DNA of 64,000 bases, taken from NCBI GenBank assembly GCA_934630515.1, contig CAKTVV010000005.1, positions 62,001 to 126,000 on the forward strand, written 5' to 3'. The notes beneath the pieces are model-generated. The model was given only the letters and a program-made list of their open reading frames with translations. It searched no databases and was not told the DNA's origin. Every line of letters starts with the position of its first letter. Position 1 is the first letter of the stretch. The translations under genes were made by a program, and so were the position numbers. Shown piece after piece: positions 17,220 to 26,624 of the stretch. Source of the DNA: an uncultured Eubacteriales bacterium (GTDB lineage Bacteria; Bacillota; Clostridia; Oscillospirales; Acutalibacteraceae).

Positions 17220-18524
17220 TTACTCTTTGATTTCCACGCCCTGCAGCGTGTCTCCGTCGGCTCCGGTGATGCGCACGGCGATAAGACTGCCGGAGGGACG
17301 GTCGGTGACGGTATGTACGGTCAGATAGGTGGCGGTATGCCCGACCATGATCCTTTCGGTGCCGCTGTCTGCGGCGGGCGTCTCCAGCAGCACCTCCACG
17401 GTTCGCCCCACATAGGCGGCGGCGTAGGCGGCGGCACTGGCGGCGCAGGCATCGATCATCCGGCGGCTGCGCTGCGCCTTGACAGCATTGGACAGCTGCC
17501 CGGGCAGCTTATCCGCCACCGTGCCGGGGCGGCGGGAATAGGCAAACACATGGGCCCGGGAAAAGCCGATCTGCTGTGCAAAGGCCACCGACTGGGCAAA
17601 TTCCTCCTCCGTTTCACCGGGGAAGCCCACCATAATATCGGTGGTGAGGGCGCAGTCGGGGAACAGCTGCCGCAGCCGCTGGCATAGAGCGGCGAATTCG
17701 GCGGTGGTATAATGGCGGTTCATACGCCGGAGGGTGGCGTCGCAGCCGCTTTGCAGTGCCACATGGAATTGTGGGCACAGCTTGGGCTGTGCCGCCAGCC
17801 GGGCGAGAATGTCCTCGGTCATGAAATCCGGCTCCAGCGAGCCCAGCCGCACCCGCTGCAGCCCCGGAACGGCGCAGGCTGCCTCCACGGCGTCGGCAAT
17901 ATTCAGCCCGGTGTCCTGCCCGTAGGCGGTGAGGTTGATCCCCACCAGCACGACCTCCTTATAGCCCTTGTCTGCCAGCGCTTCCAGCTCCCGGCGAATG
18001 TCCTCGGGGGAGCGGGAACGCACCCGCCCCCGGGCATAGGGAATGATACAATAGGAGCAGAACCGGTTGCAGCCGTCCTGAATTTTAACGAATGCCCGGG
18101 TGCGCCCCTCAAACCGGTCGATGGACAGCGGCTCCAGCCGGGCGCCGTGGGCAGGAATATCCACGATGCGCTGCCGGTGCTGCAGATAGGCGGCGATATG
18201 CTCCGGCAGCGCCCGGCGGGCGGCATTGCCCAGCACGATATCCGCCTCGGGCAGCGCCTCGGCGACCTCCGGAAACGCCTGCGGCATGCAGCCGGTCAGC
18301 ACCAGCACGGCGTGGGGCTGCTCCCGGCGGCACCGGCGCAGCAACTGCCGCAGCTTACGGTCACTCTCGCCGGTGACGGTGCAGGAATTGATCACCAGCA
18401 CGTCCGGCGAGCCGGCGGGGGTGTATTCTGCTGTGGTATAGCCGGCGGTCTCCATGAGCCGCCGCATGGCCTCGGTCTCGTACTGGTTGACCTTACAGCC
18501 CAAGGTATGAAAGGCAATCTCCAT
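17220..18524 (-). CDS. mtaB: tRNA t6A37 methylthiotransferase MtaB
   Basis: A 434-residue methylthiotransferase that converts t6A to ms2t6A at position 37 of tRNAs reading ANN codons. The N-terminal cluster-binding cysteines are in TLGCKVNQYE, INSCTVTG and LTGCMPQ; the radical SAM motif is CNRFCSYCIIPYARG near residue 150; a TRAM domain forms the C-terminus. The N-terminal GCKVNQYE separates MtaB from MiaB and RimO. It has its own promoter and begins the minus-strand operon. Confidence 0.95.
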   Translation of the reverse strand: MEIAFHTLGCKVNQYETEAMRRLMETAGYTTAEYTPAGSPDVLVINSCTVTGESDRKLRQLLRRCRREQPHAVLVLTGCMPQAFPEVAEALPEADIVLGNAARRALPEHIAAYLQHRQRIVDIPAHGARLEPLSIDRFEGRTRAFVKIQDGCNRFCSYCIIPYARGRVRSRSPEDIRRELEALADKGYKEVVLVGINLTAYGQDTGLNIADAVEAACAVPGLQRVRLGSLEPDFMTEDILARLAAQPKLCPQFHVALQSGCDATLRRMNRHYTTAEFAALCQRLRQLFPDCALTTDIMVGFPGETEEEFAQSVAFAQQIGFSRAHVFAYSRRPGTVADKLPGQLSNAVKAQRSRRMIDACAASAAAYAAAYVGRTVEVLLETPAADSGTERIMVGHTATYLTVHTVTDRPSGSLIAVRITGADGDTLQGVEIKE

Positions 18525-18562
18525 AGGTGTCTCCCAACGTTTACGGCAATATATACCCTATT

Positions 18563-18591
18563 ATTGTACCGCACCTGCCGCAGAAAAGCAA
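18563..18591 (-). promoter_or_regulatory. Promoter of the mtaB operon
   Basis: On the minus strand TTGCTT (18591-18586) and TACAAT (18568-18563) are 17 bp apart, about 40 bp before the mtaB ATG. Confidence 0.75.
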
Positions 18592-18647
18592 CGCCCAAAC
18601 GAAAAAAATGCGATTTTTCCGCAGACGGCGGCAGGAGACAGACAAGC

Positions 18648-18676
18648 GGCGGACAGTCCGCAGGGGACTGCCCGCC
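18648..18676 (-). terminator. Likely terminator after the DUF421-DUF4363 genes
   Basis: GGCGGACAGTCC pairs with GGACTGCCCGCC with one mismatch, just past the minus-strand stop. The following T content is modest. Confidence 0.5.
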
Positions 18677-18683
18677 GGGGCGG

Positions 18684-19064
18684 TTAAAACACATTCTCCG
18701 GGGTGGGGGATTCCAGCGCCAGCAGCTTTTTCAATTGGGTGCGGCAGCGTGCCGCCTCCACGGGAAATTCCTCCGATGTCTCACCCGCCAGGATCACCGG
18801 CAGCACGGCGGCGCATTCCTGTCCGTCGATGAGGTCGCTGTGGCTGATATAATAGGGAAACAGGCGGGTGCGCCGGGTATATTCTTCGGAGAACCGCTGT
18901 GCCAGCGGCTGGGCGGCGTCGGCGCCCTGGGTCTGGTAGACCTCCTCCAGCCGGGTCAGCTCCTCCAGCAGCGCCGTCACCTGCCGGTGCTGGTCGGTGA
19001 GCGACAGCGTACACAGGCCGATCACGAGGGCAAACAGCGCCGCAGCCATCCATAACCGTCTCAT
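18684..19064 (-). CDS. DUF4363-like small membrane-anchored protein
   Basis: A 126-residue protein with one N-terminal membrane helix (residues 4-22) and a helical outer domain, LEELTRLEEVYQTQG onward. Size, topology and pairing with a DUF421 gene match DUF4363. It overlaps the DUF421 gene by 4 bp, so translation is coupled. No enzymatic motif is seen; a partner role for the DUF421 membrane protein is the reasonable inference. Confidence 0.7.
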   Translation of the reverse strand: MRRLWMAAALFALVIGLCTLSLTDQHRQVTALLEELTRLEEVYQTQGADAAQPLAQRFSEEYTRRTRLFPYYISHSDLIDGQECAAVLPVILAGETSEEFPVEAARCRTQLKKLLALESPTPENVF

Positions 19065-19768
19065 GAGCGCTCCTCCTTCCCGGCGGGCTGCTGCACCTGC
19101 CGGCGGGTGAGGAGAAAGGCGGTGCCGGTCTTATCGGCGGTCAGCAAAAAGACCTCCTCCAGCGGGCAGCGGTGCTGCCGCAGAGTGTTCTGCAGCCAGG
19201 CTTCATCCAGCCCGCACAGCTGCATCCCCCAGTCGGAGCGCTTGCCGTCGCTGACGATGACCACCGGCATACCGCTGTCCGGCGGCTCCCGGTCGCTCAC
19301 ATCTCCCAGTGTAGCCTGCTGGAACCGGGGATAGCAATAGGCGCTGATATGACCGTTGGTCTCGGCAATGGCGTACTGCACCTGCCGCAGATCGAAGATC
19401 TCCTGCTGCCGCAGGCTTTCGATGAGATCGTCGATGGTGATGCGCAGCCGCTGCATGGCGGTCTCATCCAGCTGCCCGTCCCGAATGACCGGCACGGGAG
19501 AGCCGCTGATGAGCCGGGAGACGGTGGGAAATTTCAGCATCAGGCAGGACAGCACGATCTCCACCGCTACCAGCACGATGATGGGCAGCACCCCGTTGAG
19601 CAGCGGCAGACCGTTGTCCTGCATGGGCACGCTGGCCAGATCCGACAGCAGCAGGGTGATCACCAGCTCGGAGGGCTGCAGCTCGCCCAGCTGGCGCTTG
19701 CCCATGATGCGCATGGCGACCATGAGCAGAATATACAATATGACGGTGCGGATGACCGATACAGCCAT
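19061..19768 (-). CDS. DUF421 (YetF-like) membrane protein
   Basis: A 235-residue protein with three N-terminal transmembrane helices and a soluble DUF421 domain. The family signature MRIMGKRQLGELQPSELVITLLLSD is at about residues 20-44, and the cytosolic domain includes the SPVPVIRDGQLD and RQQEIFDLRQVQYAI segments. DUF421 proteins are linked to spore and envelope functions in Bacillus, but their activity is unknown. It is first in a two-gene unit with DUF4363. Confidence 0.88.
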   Translation of the reverse strand: MAVSVIRTVILYILLMVAMRIMGKRQLGELQPSELVITLLLSDLASVPMQDNGLPLLNGVLPIIVLVAVEIVLSCLMLKFPTVSRLISGSPVPVIRDGQLDETAMQRLRITIDDLIESLRQQEIFDLRQVQYAIAETNGHISAYCYPRFQQATLGDVSDREPPDSGMPVVIVSDGKRSDWGMQLCGLDEAWLQNTLRQHRCPLEEVFLLTADKTGTAFLLTRRQVQQPAGKEERS

Positions 19769-19817
19769 GAGGAACGCCTGCCTTTCTGTTTATGAGCTAT
19801 CCCGGTTAGTATATCCG

Positions 19818-19848
19818 CTGCCCGGCAAAATAGTCCGTATCCGGGCAG
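19818..19848. other. Intergenic inverted repeat
   Basis: CTGCCCGG at 19818-19825 and CCGGGCAG at 19841-19848 form an 8-bp stem between the terminator of the 19887 gene and the DUF421 start. Confidence 0.4.
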
Positions 19849-19879
19849 AAAAAACCTCCGCACCGATCGGTGCGGAGGT
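19849..19879 (-). terminator. Rho-independent terminator (minus strand)
   Basis: A fully palindromic 26-bp stem centred at 19866/19867 (ACCTCCGCACC and its complement); on the minus strand it is followed by six Ts. Confidence 0.9.
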
Positions 19880-19886
19880 GAATGGC

Positions 19887-21068
19887 TCAATCCTTATGGC
19901 TGCGTTTCTTTGTTACGGTAAAAATACAGATCACGGCGGCGATCAACGCTACCGCTGCAATAATTGCCACGAGACGCACGCTCTCGCCCATAGGCGGGGT
20001 GGCGGCGCCGCCGGCAGCAGCCGGTGCGTTGCACAGCACATACAGAGAAAAGTGGGTCAGCTCTGCCGTCACGGTCTTGGCTTCTCCGTTCACGGTGATG
20101 GCGATCTCCTCTTTTGTGCCGTCCTCTGCCACATAATAGAGCTTCAGATTTTCGGCGGACAGCGCCGGGGGAATGGCGAAGGTGACCGTCACCTTCCCGT
20201 TGGGCTGCACGGCATTGCCGGCGCTTTTCGCTGTGATGTCGAATGCCACCAGCTTGCCGTCGGCGGCAACGCCCTCCAGCGCCGTCTTTACAGCCGCCGG
20301 TACTTGCTCGCCCTCCAGCTTTTTCGCCTGCACCAGTGTGTCGGCGGGGAACGCCCGGTCGCCGTCGATGCGGATGCCCTCATCTGCCTCGTACCGGACG
20401 TCCGGCAGCACCGTGCCGGGGGTAATGAGCCCTGCGGTGGGCAGCTCCTGTACCAGATCGGTTTTCAGCACCTTGACCAATGGTTCATCCAGCTGCACCT
20501 GCAGGCGGATATATCCATCCTTCCACACGATGGCAGAGTCTTCGTTTTCATCCGGATCGCCCGTCCGATAATACACCGCATAGGTGCCGTCGGCATTCAC
20601 CGTATAGCCCTGCTGCTCATAGATGATACCGCCCTTGCCGCCGGCAGTCCAGACGAAACGGTCGTTCTTTTCATCGTAAACAAGGGCAGCATAGGACTCC
20701 GCCTCCTGCTGCAGCTTATCCCGCAGGGTTCCCTCAAAATCAAAGAGCCGATGGGCGATGCTCTCGAAATGCGCCGCAGGATAGGCAGTATACAGCCCCT
20801 CCTCGGATTCGGTGAACACGCCGCTCTCCCATTCCCCCTGGAGCCGGTCGCTGTAGACGCTGTCGTATTGCTGCCGTACCCAATACCCCATGTCGCTGGC
20901 GGTAAACTCCGTTTTTGGGGTGCTGCCGGTGTTGAACTCCAGCAGATAGCTGCGCAGGATTTCAAAGGTCTCGCACTGATTTTTCTCCGCACTGACCGGC
21001 ACCGAGCCGACCAGCATGACCGAAAGCAGCAGCGCCGCTGCCAATCCGATCGTCAGTAGTCGTTTCAT
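19887..21068 (-). CDS. Secreted, C-terminally membrane-anchored protein of unknown function
   Basis: A 393-residue protein I do not recognise. A signal peptide is clear (hydrophobic residues 6-24, cleavage likely after VSA). The mature part is acidic and beta-rich; near residues 255-350 a sandwich-like domain reads GKLVAFDITAKSAG then FSLYVLCN, typical of repeat modules in Firmicute surface proteins. A C-terminal helix (about 365-386) followed by KKRSHKD anchors it in the membrane without an LPXTG motif. It has its own strong promoter and terminator, so it is monocistronic. Confidence 0.75.
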   Translation of the reverse strand: MKRLLTIGLAAALLLSVMLVGSVPVSAEKNQCETFEILRSYLLEFNTGSTPKTEFTASDMGYWVRQQYDSVYSDRLQGEWESGVFTESEEGLYTAYPAAHFESIAHRLFDFEGTLRDKLQQEAESYAALVYDEKNDRFVWTAGGKGGIIYEQQGYTVNADGTYAVYYRTGDPDENEDSAIVWKDGYIRLQVQLDEPLVKVLKTDLVQELPTAGLITPGTVLPDVRYEADEGIRIDGDRAFPADTLVQAKKLEGEQVPAAVKTALEGVAADGKLVAFDITAKSAGNAVQPNGKVTVTFAIPPALSAENLKLYYVAEDGTKEEIAITVNGEAKTVTAELTHFSLYVLCNAPAAAGGAATPPMGESVRLVAIIAAVALIAAVICIFTVTKKRSHKD

Positions 21069-21112
21069 TTTTCTACACTCCTCTATTGCTTTTTGAACGG
21101 TCTCCTGCCTGA

Positions 21113-21141
21113 ATTGTAGCAGGCGGGTAATCTTTTGTCAA
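21113..21141 (-). promoter_or_regulatory. Promoter of the secreted-protein gene
   Basis: Minus strand TTGACA (21141-21136), 17-bp spacer, TACAAT (21118-21113). Confidence 0.85.
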
Positions 21142-21147
21142 GAAAAA

Positions 21148-21852
21148 TTATTGCGCTGTGGGCTGGTTTGTCATCAGCGCCTGCAGCAGCCGCATCCCCT
21201 GATCGTGCATGTCCACGCTATCCTTAGCGGTGCCGGTGGACTGCCGCACGCCGAAATACAGCTCCGCAGGAAATGCAGACAGCACCTCGTCGCCGGTGAT
21301 CCGGGGATCGTCCTTCCAATTCCAGTAGGTGCCGTCCTCCGCCAAGCCGTCAGCATCCGTCCCCAGCGGGGTAAAGAACTGCGCCTCCTTCATGGCGTCG
21401 GTGCTCATAAATTGTTCGTACAGTTCCAGCTCATAGGCATACAGCATCACATCCCCCGCCATCAGGTGGACCTGCATCATCTGGGAATTGGCGTAGTAGG
21501 TCTGGGTGTCCGCTTTGTTTAGGTAGCACTCGAGGATCTCCACCTCGACCTTGCCGTCGCCGTCGATGTCCTCCCCGTATTGCTCCAGAAAGCGCTCCAG
21601 TGCCTCGGTCTGCTGGGGCATATACGCCTTGTTTGTCACCAGCAGCAGAGTATAGTCCGGGCGGTCCACCGTCACCATCTGCACGATCAGGATGACCAAT
21701 ACGATCACCCCAGCCAGACAGCCGATGGTCAGCCACTTATAGTGATACCAGTAGTTTGCCCATTTTTCCTTGAAGGTTTTGGGCGGCTCTGCCTTGGGGG
21801 TGGGCTTCAGATCCTCCGGATCCACCCCGGCCAGATACATCTCCCGTGCCAT
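21148..21852 (-). CDS. Single-pass membrane protein with extracytoplasmic domain, unknown function
   Basis: A 234-residue protein: a short cytosolic Pro/Lys-rich N-terminus, one membrane helix (about residues 39-61, WLTIGCLAGVIVLVILIVQ), and an outer domain. The outer domain contains EQYGEDIDGDGKVEVEIL, a DxDxDG calcium-binding-like loop near residue 96, and resembles extracellular binding-protein fragments (VTNKAYMPQQTEALERFL). ATG at 21852 is chosen because GAGAGG lies nine bases upstream; longer in-frame starts reach across the promoter. No function is assigned. Confidence 0.75.
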   Translation of the reverse strand: MAREMYLAGVDPEDLKPTPKAEPPKTFKEKWANYWYHYKWLTIGCLAGVIVLVILIVQMVTVDRPDYTLLLVTNKAYMPQQTEALERFLEQYGEDIDGDGKVEVEILECYLNKADTQTYYANSQMMQVHLMAGDVMLYAYELELYEQFMSTDAMKEAQFFTPLGTDADGLAEDGTYWNWKDDPRITGDEVLSAFPAELYFGVRQSTGTAKDSVDMHDQGMRLLQALMTNQPTAQ

Positions 21853-21891
21853 CAGCACCATTCCTCTCTGTTTATACAGATTCTTTTTCCT

Positions 21892-21920
21892 ATTATACCG
21901 AAAATTAGCGGCGGTTGCAA
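21892..21920 (-). promoter_or_regulatory. Promoter of the 21852 gene
   Basis: Minus strand TTGCAA (21920-21915), 17-bp spacer, TATAAT (21897-21892). Confidence 0.8.
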
Positions 21921-22020
21921 GTCTCCTGCAGCACTGTTCACAATTTGTTTTCACCGGAAACAACCATGAGGGGACGATCGCCTATACTCTCGGACATAAG
22001 CTGACCCGCTTCATCCAAAA

Positions 22021-23681
22021 ATGGTCTCCGAGAAATTCAAGGTGTTCGGGAATTTCCTCGTCGAGCAATACGGCAAGCACGGCATCGGCACACAGAAGAT
22101 GCTGGAGACACAGAGGCCCAAGCTGCACACCACCGATGAGGCGATCGCTCTGGAGAATAACGGAGCAACGGGCATCTATTACGCAAAAAAGGAAGCCACC
22201 GACTTGATAGGTGCCGGGGTGCGATTCCCCGTACAGCTTCAAGAAAGGATAGCTTCCAACGCTAGTATACGCAGCTTTGATACAAAAGTCAACAGGAAAA
22301 TTGCGGATGTTACGCAATCACAGCAATTCAAGCGCTGGTTCGGAGACTGGCAGAACCATCCGGAGAGCGCCAGCAAGGTCGTGAATGCCGACGGTACGCC
22401 GATGGTGGTGTATCATGGAGTGTTATCTCAACATGAAGAAACCGCTCGTACTGCATTCGGATGGCTATTACACGCCTACGGCGTATTTCGACAAGAACGC
22501 AGAGGCTGTGTATAAGCAGTATTTGAACGGAGATTACAACGGTATCATCGTCGAAAGCAGCGATAAAAAACATGGATGACAGCGTGATCTATTTACCGGA
22601 TGACCCATCCAAAAAGCGGACAAGTCTCTCGATGCAGACAATGTTCTTGGAGCGTGCAGACTATAAAAAAAGGAAGTCTGCCAAACCCCCGCTGATGCAA
22701 AATGCCCCAGCCCATACACCCGAAGTGCGAGGCGGTCAGACTTCGGAAAGTAGTATAGCACACGATCCGCAGGACGTCAAGACCTCCCCCCAGATCAAAT
22801 CCGCCACGGACACCATCGGCACCTTCGACGGGAGCAACCCGGACATCCGGTATTCCAAGCGGAGCAGCATCGGGCGCTATACCTGCGAAGCCCTTGTCAG
22901 CAAGCCGGATATGCCCGTGACGGAGCTGAAAGGCACTGTCCCGGGCAACAGAGCCGATGTGCTATACATGGCAAAGAGAAACGCCGCCAAGATCGGGAAA
23001 TTCAACCCGAAGGACGGTAACGTCAGTGTCCATGTGGATGCTGTTGATTCGGATGCGCCTTCAGGCACGGATGGACTAAAGCACGGCTTACGCCGCACAG
23101 AAGACATAAGGACGAATCTCAATGCCATCGTGACATTGCAGGCGGGGAAAATTATTAAGAACTCCATTAGGATAAATGAACTTATACCCTCGAAGCAGAA
23201 TGCTTCCGGTAGCTTTGTGCTGATTGGAACAGCAAAAGATGGTGACGGTCATTTGTATATTGTGCGCTCTGTTATCGATCCATTCGAGCTGGGGTCGATG
23301 GGTGTTCTCTATGCCATAAACGCAAAAAAAGGGGAATCGGCTGCGCTCAATGCGCCCAGATCCACGACAAAGTCGCTTTCTGTTACCGATTCCACCAAAG
23401 GGGATCTGGCTGTGCTCAATGCACCAGAGGTTTCAAGGCCTCTAACCAGTCCCAATATTAGTATATCCACTCTGCTGGATCTTGTCAACCAGTATTTTCC
23501 CGACATTCTGCCGGAGGAGATGCGCAAGCACTACGGACGCACGGCACGGCCGGAGGGCGATCCGGGACGATCGGCACTGTATTCCACACGCAACAAGTCC
23601 AACCGGGAGCTGGATGAAGAATACAGGCAGCTTATACGAGCAAAAAGAGGAAAGCAAGAGGTTTCCGATAATAACAGATGA
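22021..23681 (+). pseudogene. Remnant of a large polyvalent/MuF-type mobile-element protein
   Basis: Three reading frames together spell the C-terminal part of the polyvalent proteins carried by Firmicute phages and conjugative elements. Frame one has FKRWFGDWQNHPESASKVV then VVYHG, the start of an ADP-ribosyltransferase-like domain. It breaks near 22400 and resumes in another frame as CYLNMKKPLVL...YNGIIVESSD. It breaks again at about 22570 and resumes as DSVIYLPDDPS. A foreign stretch of about 180 bp follows, then QIKSATDTIGTFD, NPDIRYS and a nuclease-like tail with ITVLQAGKI-type and NQYFPDILPEEM segments. An internal deletion plus two frameshifts make it inactive. The match is from memory of the family. 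Confidence 0.7.
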
Positions 23682-23872
23682 GAAAATTTATTGTTGTGCA
23701 GAGAGCCATCCTGTCACTGTCGAGGGAATGGCAGATGCGGTTGTCAGCGGCAAATACAAGGCTGGCGAGGCTATGGATGGGTCTGGTTTTCGCAGTTTTG
23801 ACAAATCCGGCTGTCTGGGGTCAATATAGTTTATAAATATGCAATGAACATGAATATTTTTTCGTGTTTTGC
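23682..23872 (+). other. Decayed tail of the mobile-element remnant
   Basis: Between the last remnant frame and the argG promoter there is a short open stretch (HPVTVEGMADAVVSG-like reading) without a start or ribosome site. I see no intact gene here. Confidence 0.4.
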
Positions 23873-23901
23873 TTGACATTTCGGTTTTTTCGCTGTATAA
23901 T
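23873..23901 (+). promoter_or_regulatory. Consensus promoter of argGH
   Basis: TTGACA at 23873-23878 and TATAAT at 23896-23901, 17-bp spacer. No obvious ARG-box palindrome was recognised. Confidence 0.9.
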
Positions 23902-23938
23902 TCAAACATACTCATTCATTTCTTAGGAGGTAAACGTG

Positions 23939-25165
23939 ATGAAAGCAGTGAATAAAGCAGAGATCAAAAAAGTGGTGCTGGCGTATTCCGGGGGACTGGA
24001 TACCTCCATCATCATTCCGTGGCTGAAGGAAAACTATAATAACTGCGAGGTTATCGCTGTATCCGGCAATGTCGGACAGGCGGACGAGCTGGAGGGTCTG
24101 GAGGAAAAGGCGCTCAAGACCGGTGCCTCCAAGTTGTATGTGCTGGATCTGACGGAGGATTATGTGGATAACTACATCATCCCCACCATGCAGGCGGGTG
24201 CGGTCTATGAGGACTACCTGCTGGGCACCAGCCATGCCCGCCCCTGCATCGCCAAGGCGCTGGTGGAGATCGCCCAGAAGGAGGGCGCCGACGCCATCTG
24301 CCACGGCTGCACCGGCAAGGGCAACGATCAGGTGCGGTTTGAGCTGGCGATCAAGCATTTTGCGCCGACCATGCCGATCATCGCTCCTTGGCGGGAGTGG
24401 GATATTCAGTCCCGGGAGGAGGAGATCGACTACGCCGAGGCGCATCAGATCCCGCTGAAGATCACCCGGGAGACCAACTATTCCAAGGATAAGAACCTGT
24501 GGCACCTGTCCCATGAGGGCATGGATCTGGAGGATACTGGCAACGAGCCCCAGTACGAAAAGCCCGGATTTCTGGAAATGGGCGTATCGCCCATCGACGC
24601 CCCCGATGTGCCTACCTACATCACACTGGAGTTTGAAAAGGGCGTACCCACGGCGCTGGACGGGCAGAAGATGACCGCCAAGGAGATCATCCTGAAGCTC
24701 AACGAGCTGGGCGGCGCCAACGGCATCGGCATCATCGACATCGTGGAGAACCGGCTGGTGGGGATGAAGTGCCGGGGCGTGTATGAGACCCCCGGCGGCA
24801 CCATCCTGTATAAAGCCCACGAGGCGCTGGAGAGCCTGTGTCTGGATAAGCTGACCATGCACGAAAAGCAGCGGCTGAGCGTCACCTTTGCGGAGCTGGT
24901 GTATAACGGTCAGTGGTTCTCCCCCCTGCGGGAGGCGTTGTCCGCTTTCGTGACTAAGACGCAGGAGACGGTCACCGGTACGGTCAAGCTGAAGCTCTAC
25001 AAGGGCAACATCATCAAGGCGGGCACCTGGAGTCCCTACACTCTGTACAGCGAGGAGATCGCCACCTTCGGCGCCAGTGATTACGACCAGACCGACGCCA
25101 CCGGATTCATCAATCTGTACGGTCTACCCACGCAGGTGCAGGCGTTGGCGCAGGGTAAGAAATAA
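23939..25165 (+). CDS. argG: Argininosuccinate synthase
   Basis: Joins citrulline and aspartate with ATP in arginine biosynthesis. The PP-loop AYSGGLDTSII is at about residues 14-24, followed by family segments SGNVGQADELEG, GTSHARPCIAK and CHGCTGKGNDQVRFE. Length of 408 is normal. ATG at 23939 follows TAGGAGG; a GTG one codon upstream is the only alternative. It forms an operon with argH, 16 bp downstream, behind a perfect promoter. Confidence 0.97.
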   Translation: MKAVNKAEIKKVVLAYSGGLDTSIIIPWLKENYNNCEVIAVSGNVGQADELEGLEEKALKTGASKLYVLDLTEDYVDNYIIPTMQAGAVYEDYLLGTSHARPCIAKALVEIAQKEGADAICHGCTGKGNDQVRFELAIKHFAPTMPIIAPWREWDIQSREEEIDYAEAHQIPLKITRETNYSKDKNLWHLSHEGMDLEDTGNEPQYEKPGFLEMGVSPIDAPDVPTYITLEFEKGVPTALDGQKMTAKEIILKLNELGGANGIGIIDIVENRLVGMKCRGVYETPGGTILYKAHEALESLCLDKLTMHEKQRLSVTFAELVYNGQWFSPLREALSAFVTKTQETVTGTVKLKLYKGNIIKAGTWSPYTLYSEEIATFGASDYDQTDATGFINLYGLPTQVQALAQGKK

Positions 25166-25181
25166 CAGCAGGAGGCACAGC

Positions 25182-26558
25182 ATGGCTAAGCTATGGGCGG
25201 GGCGCACCGACGGTGTGACCGATGCGGCGGCGGATGATTTTAATTCTTCCATCCGGTTTGACTGCAAGATGTACCGGCAGGATATACAGGGCAGCATGGC
25301 GCACGCCGCCATGCTGGGGGCGCAGCACATCATCGCCCCGGCGGAGGCGGAAACGCTGATCGATGGGCTGCAGGGGATCTTAAACGATCTGGATAGCGGA
25401 GCGCTGGCTTTTGATCCCGCCTGCGAGGATATCCATATGTTCGTGGAGCAGGTGCTGACCGCCCGGCTGGGGGATGTGGGCAAAAAGCTGCACACCGCCC
25501 GCAGCCGGAACGATCAGGTGGCGCTGGATGTGCGGCTGTATCTGCGGGAGCAGATCGACACCATCACCGGGCAGCTGCGGGAGCTGGCGGCGGCGCTGAC
25601 GGAAAAGGCGGAGCAGCATAAAAGCACCATTCTCCCCGGCTACACCCATCTGCAGCGGGCGCAGCCTGTCACCTTTGGGCACCATCTGCTGGCGTATGCC
25701 ATGATGCTGCTGCGGGATATCGACCGGCTGGGAGACTGCCGCTGCCGGATGAATCAGTCGCCTATTGGCTGCTGTGCGCTGGCGGGCACTACCTATCCCA
25801 CCGACCGGGTGATGGAGGCGGCGGCGCTGGGCTTTGACGGTATCTGCCGCAACAGTCTGGACGGCGTCTCCGACCGGGATTTCGGTGTGGAGCTGCTCAG
25901 CGACCTGTCGATCCTGATGATGCACCTGTCTCGGTTCTCCGAGGAGTTGATCCTGTGGTCCAGCTGGGAGTTCCACTTTGTGGAACTGGATGATGCCTAT
26001 ACCACCGGCTCTTCCATCATGCCCCAGAAGAAAAATCCGGACATGGCGGAGCTGTGCCGGGGCAAGACCGGACGGGTATACGGCGATCTGATGGCGCTGC
26101 TGACGGTGCTGAAGGGACTGCCGCTGGCGTATAACAAGGATATGCAGGAGGATAAAGAGGCTCTGTTTGATGCAGTGGAGACGGTACAAATGTGCCTGAC
26201 CGTATTCACGCCGATGGTGGCGACCATGCGGGTGCGGGAGGATACCATGCTCCATGCCGCACAGAGCGGATTTATCAACGCCACCGATCTGGCAGATTAT
26301 CTGGTGGGGAAGGGGCTGCCCTTCCGGGATGCCTACAAGATCAGCGGGCGCATCGTCGCCCGGTGCATGGAGGAGGGCAAGGTGCTGGAGACTCTGCCGC
26401 TGGAGGTCTATCGGGAATACAGCCCCCTGTTCGCAGAGGACGTCTACAAAGCGGTGGATCTGACCGCCTGTGTGGAGCGGCGGATCTCTGCCGGCGGCAC
26501 CGGTCCGGCGTCGGTGCAGGCGCAGCTGGACTATGTGAAACAGCAGCTGCAGCTATAA
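25182..26558 (+). CDS. argH: Argininosuccinate lyase
   Basis: Splits argininosuccinate into arginine and fumarate. The fumarase-superfamily signature GSSIMPQKKNPD is near residue 278, with HTARSRNDQ near 105 and the catalytic-His segment GYTHLQRAQPVTFGHHL near 155. The 458-residue length is standard. The ATG at 25182 follows AGGAGGCACAGC; the longer open frame upstream lies inside argG. A strong terminator ends the operon. Confidence 0.97.
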   Translation: MAKLWAGRTDGVTDAAADDFNSSIRFDCKMYRQDIQGSMAHAAMLGAQHIIAPAEAETLIDGLQGILNDLDSGALAFDPACEDIHMFVEQVLTARLGDVGKKLHTARSRNDQVALDVRLYLREQIDTITGQLRELAAALTEKAEQHKSTILPGYTHLQRAQPVTFGHHLLAYAMMLLRDIDRLGDCRCRMNQSPIGCCALAGTTYPTDRVMEAAALGFDGICRNSLDGVSDRDFGVELLSDLSILMMHLSRFSEELILWSSWEFHFVELDDAYTTGSSIMPQKKNPDMAELCRGKTGRVYGDLMALLTVLKGLPLAYNKDMQEDKEALFDAVETVQMCLTVFTPMVATMRVREDTMLHAAQSGFINATDLADYLVGKGLPFRDAYKISGRIVARCMEEGKVLETLPLEVYREYSPLFAEDVYKAVDLTACVERRISAGGTGPASVQAQLDYVKQQLQL

Positions 26559-26565
26559 GAATCAG

Positions 26566-26611
26566 AAAGACCGTCTCTCCGTTGATCGCACTGCGGAGAG
26601 ACGGTCTTTTT
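26566..26611 (+). terminator. Rho-independent terminator after argH
   Basis: AAAGACCGTCTCTCCG pairs with CGGAGAGACGGTCTTT, followed by T residues; the A-rich 5' side lets it act for the convergent gene too. Confidence 0.92.
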
Positions 26612-26624
26612 ATGTGTGTTCGCT

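Noticed and set aside
19356..21059. A 567-residue plus-strand frame opposite DUF421 and the secreted protein
   Set aside because: Shadow frame; it crosses a terminator and a promoter of minus-strand genes.
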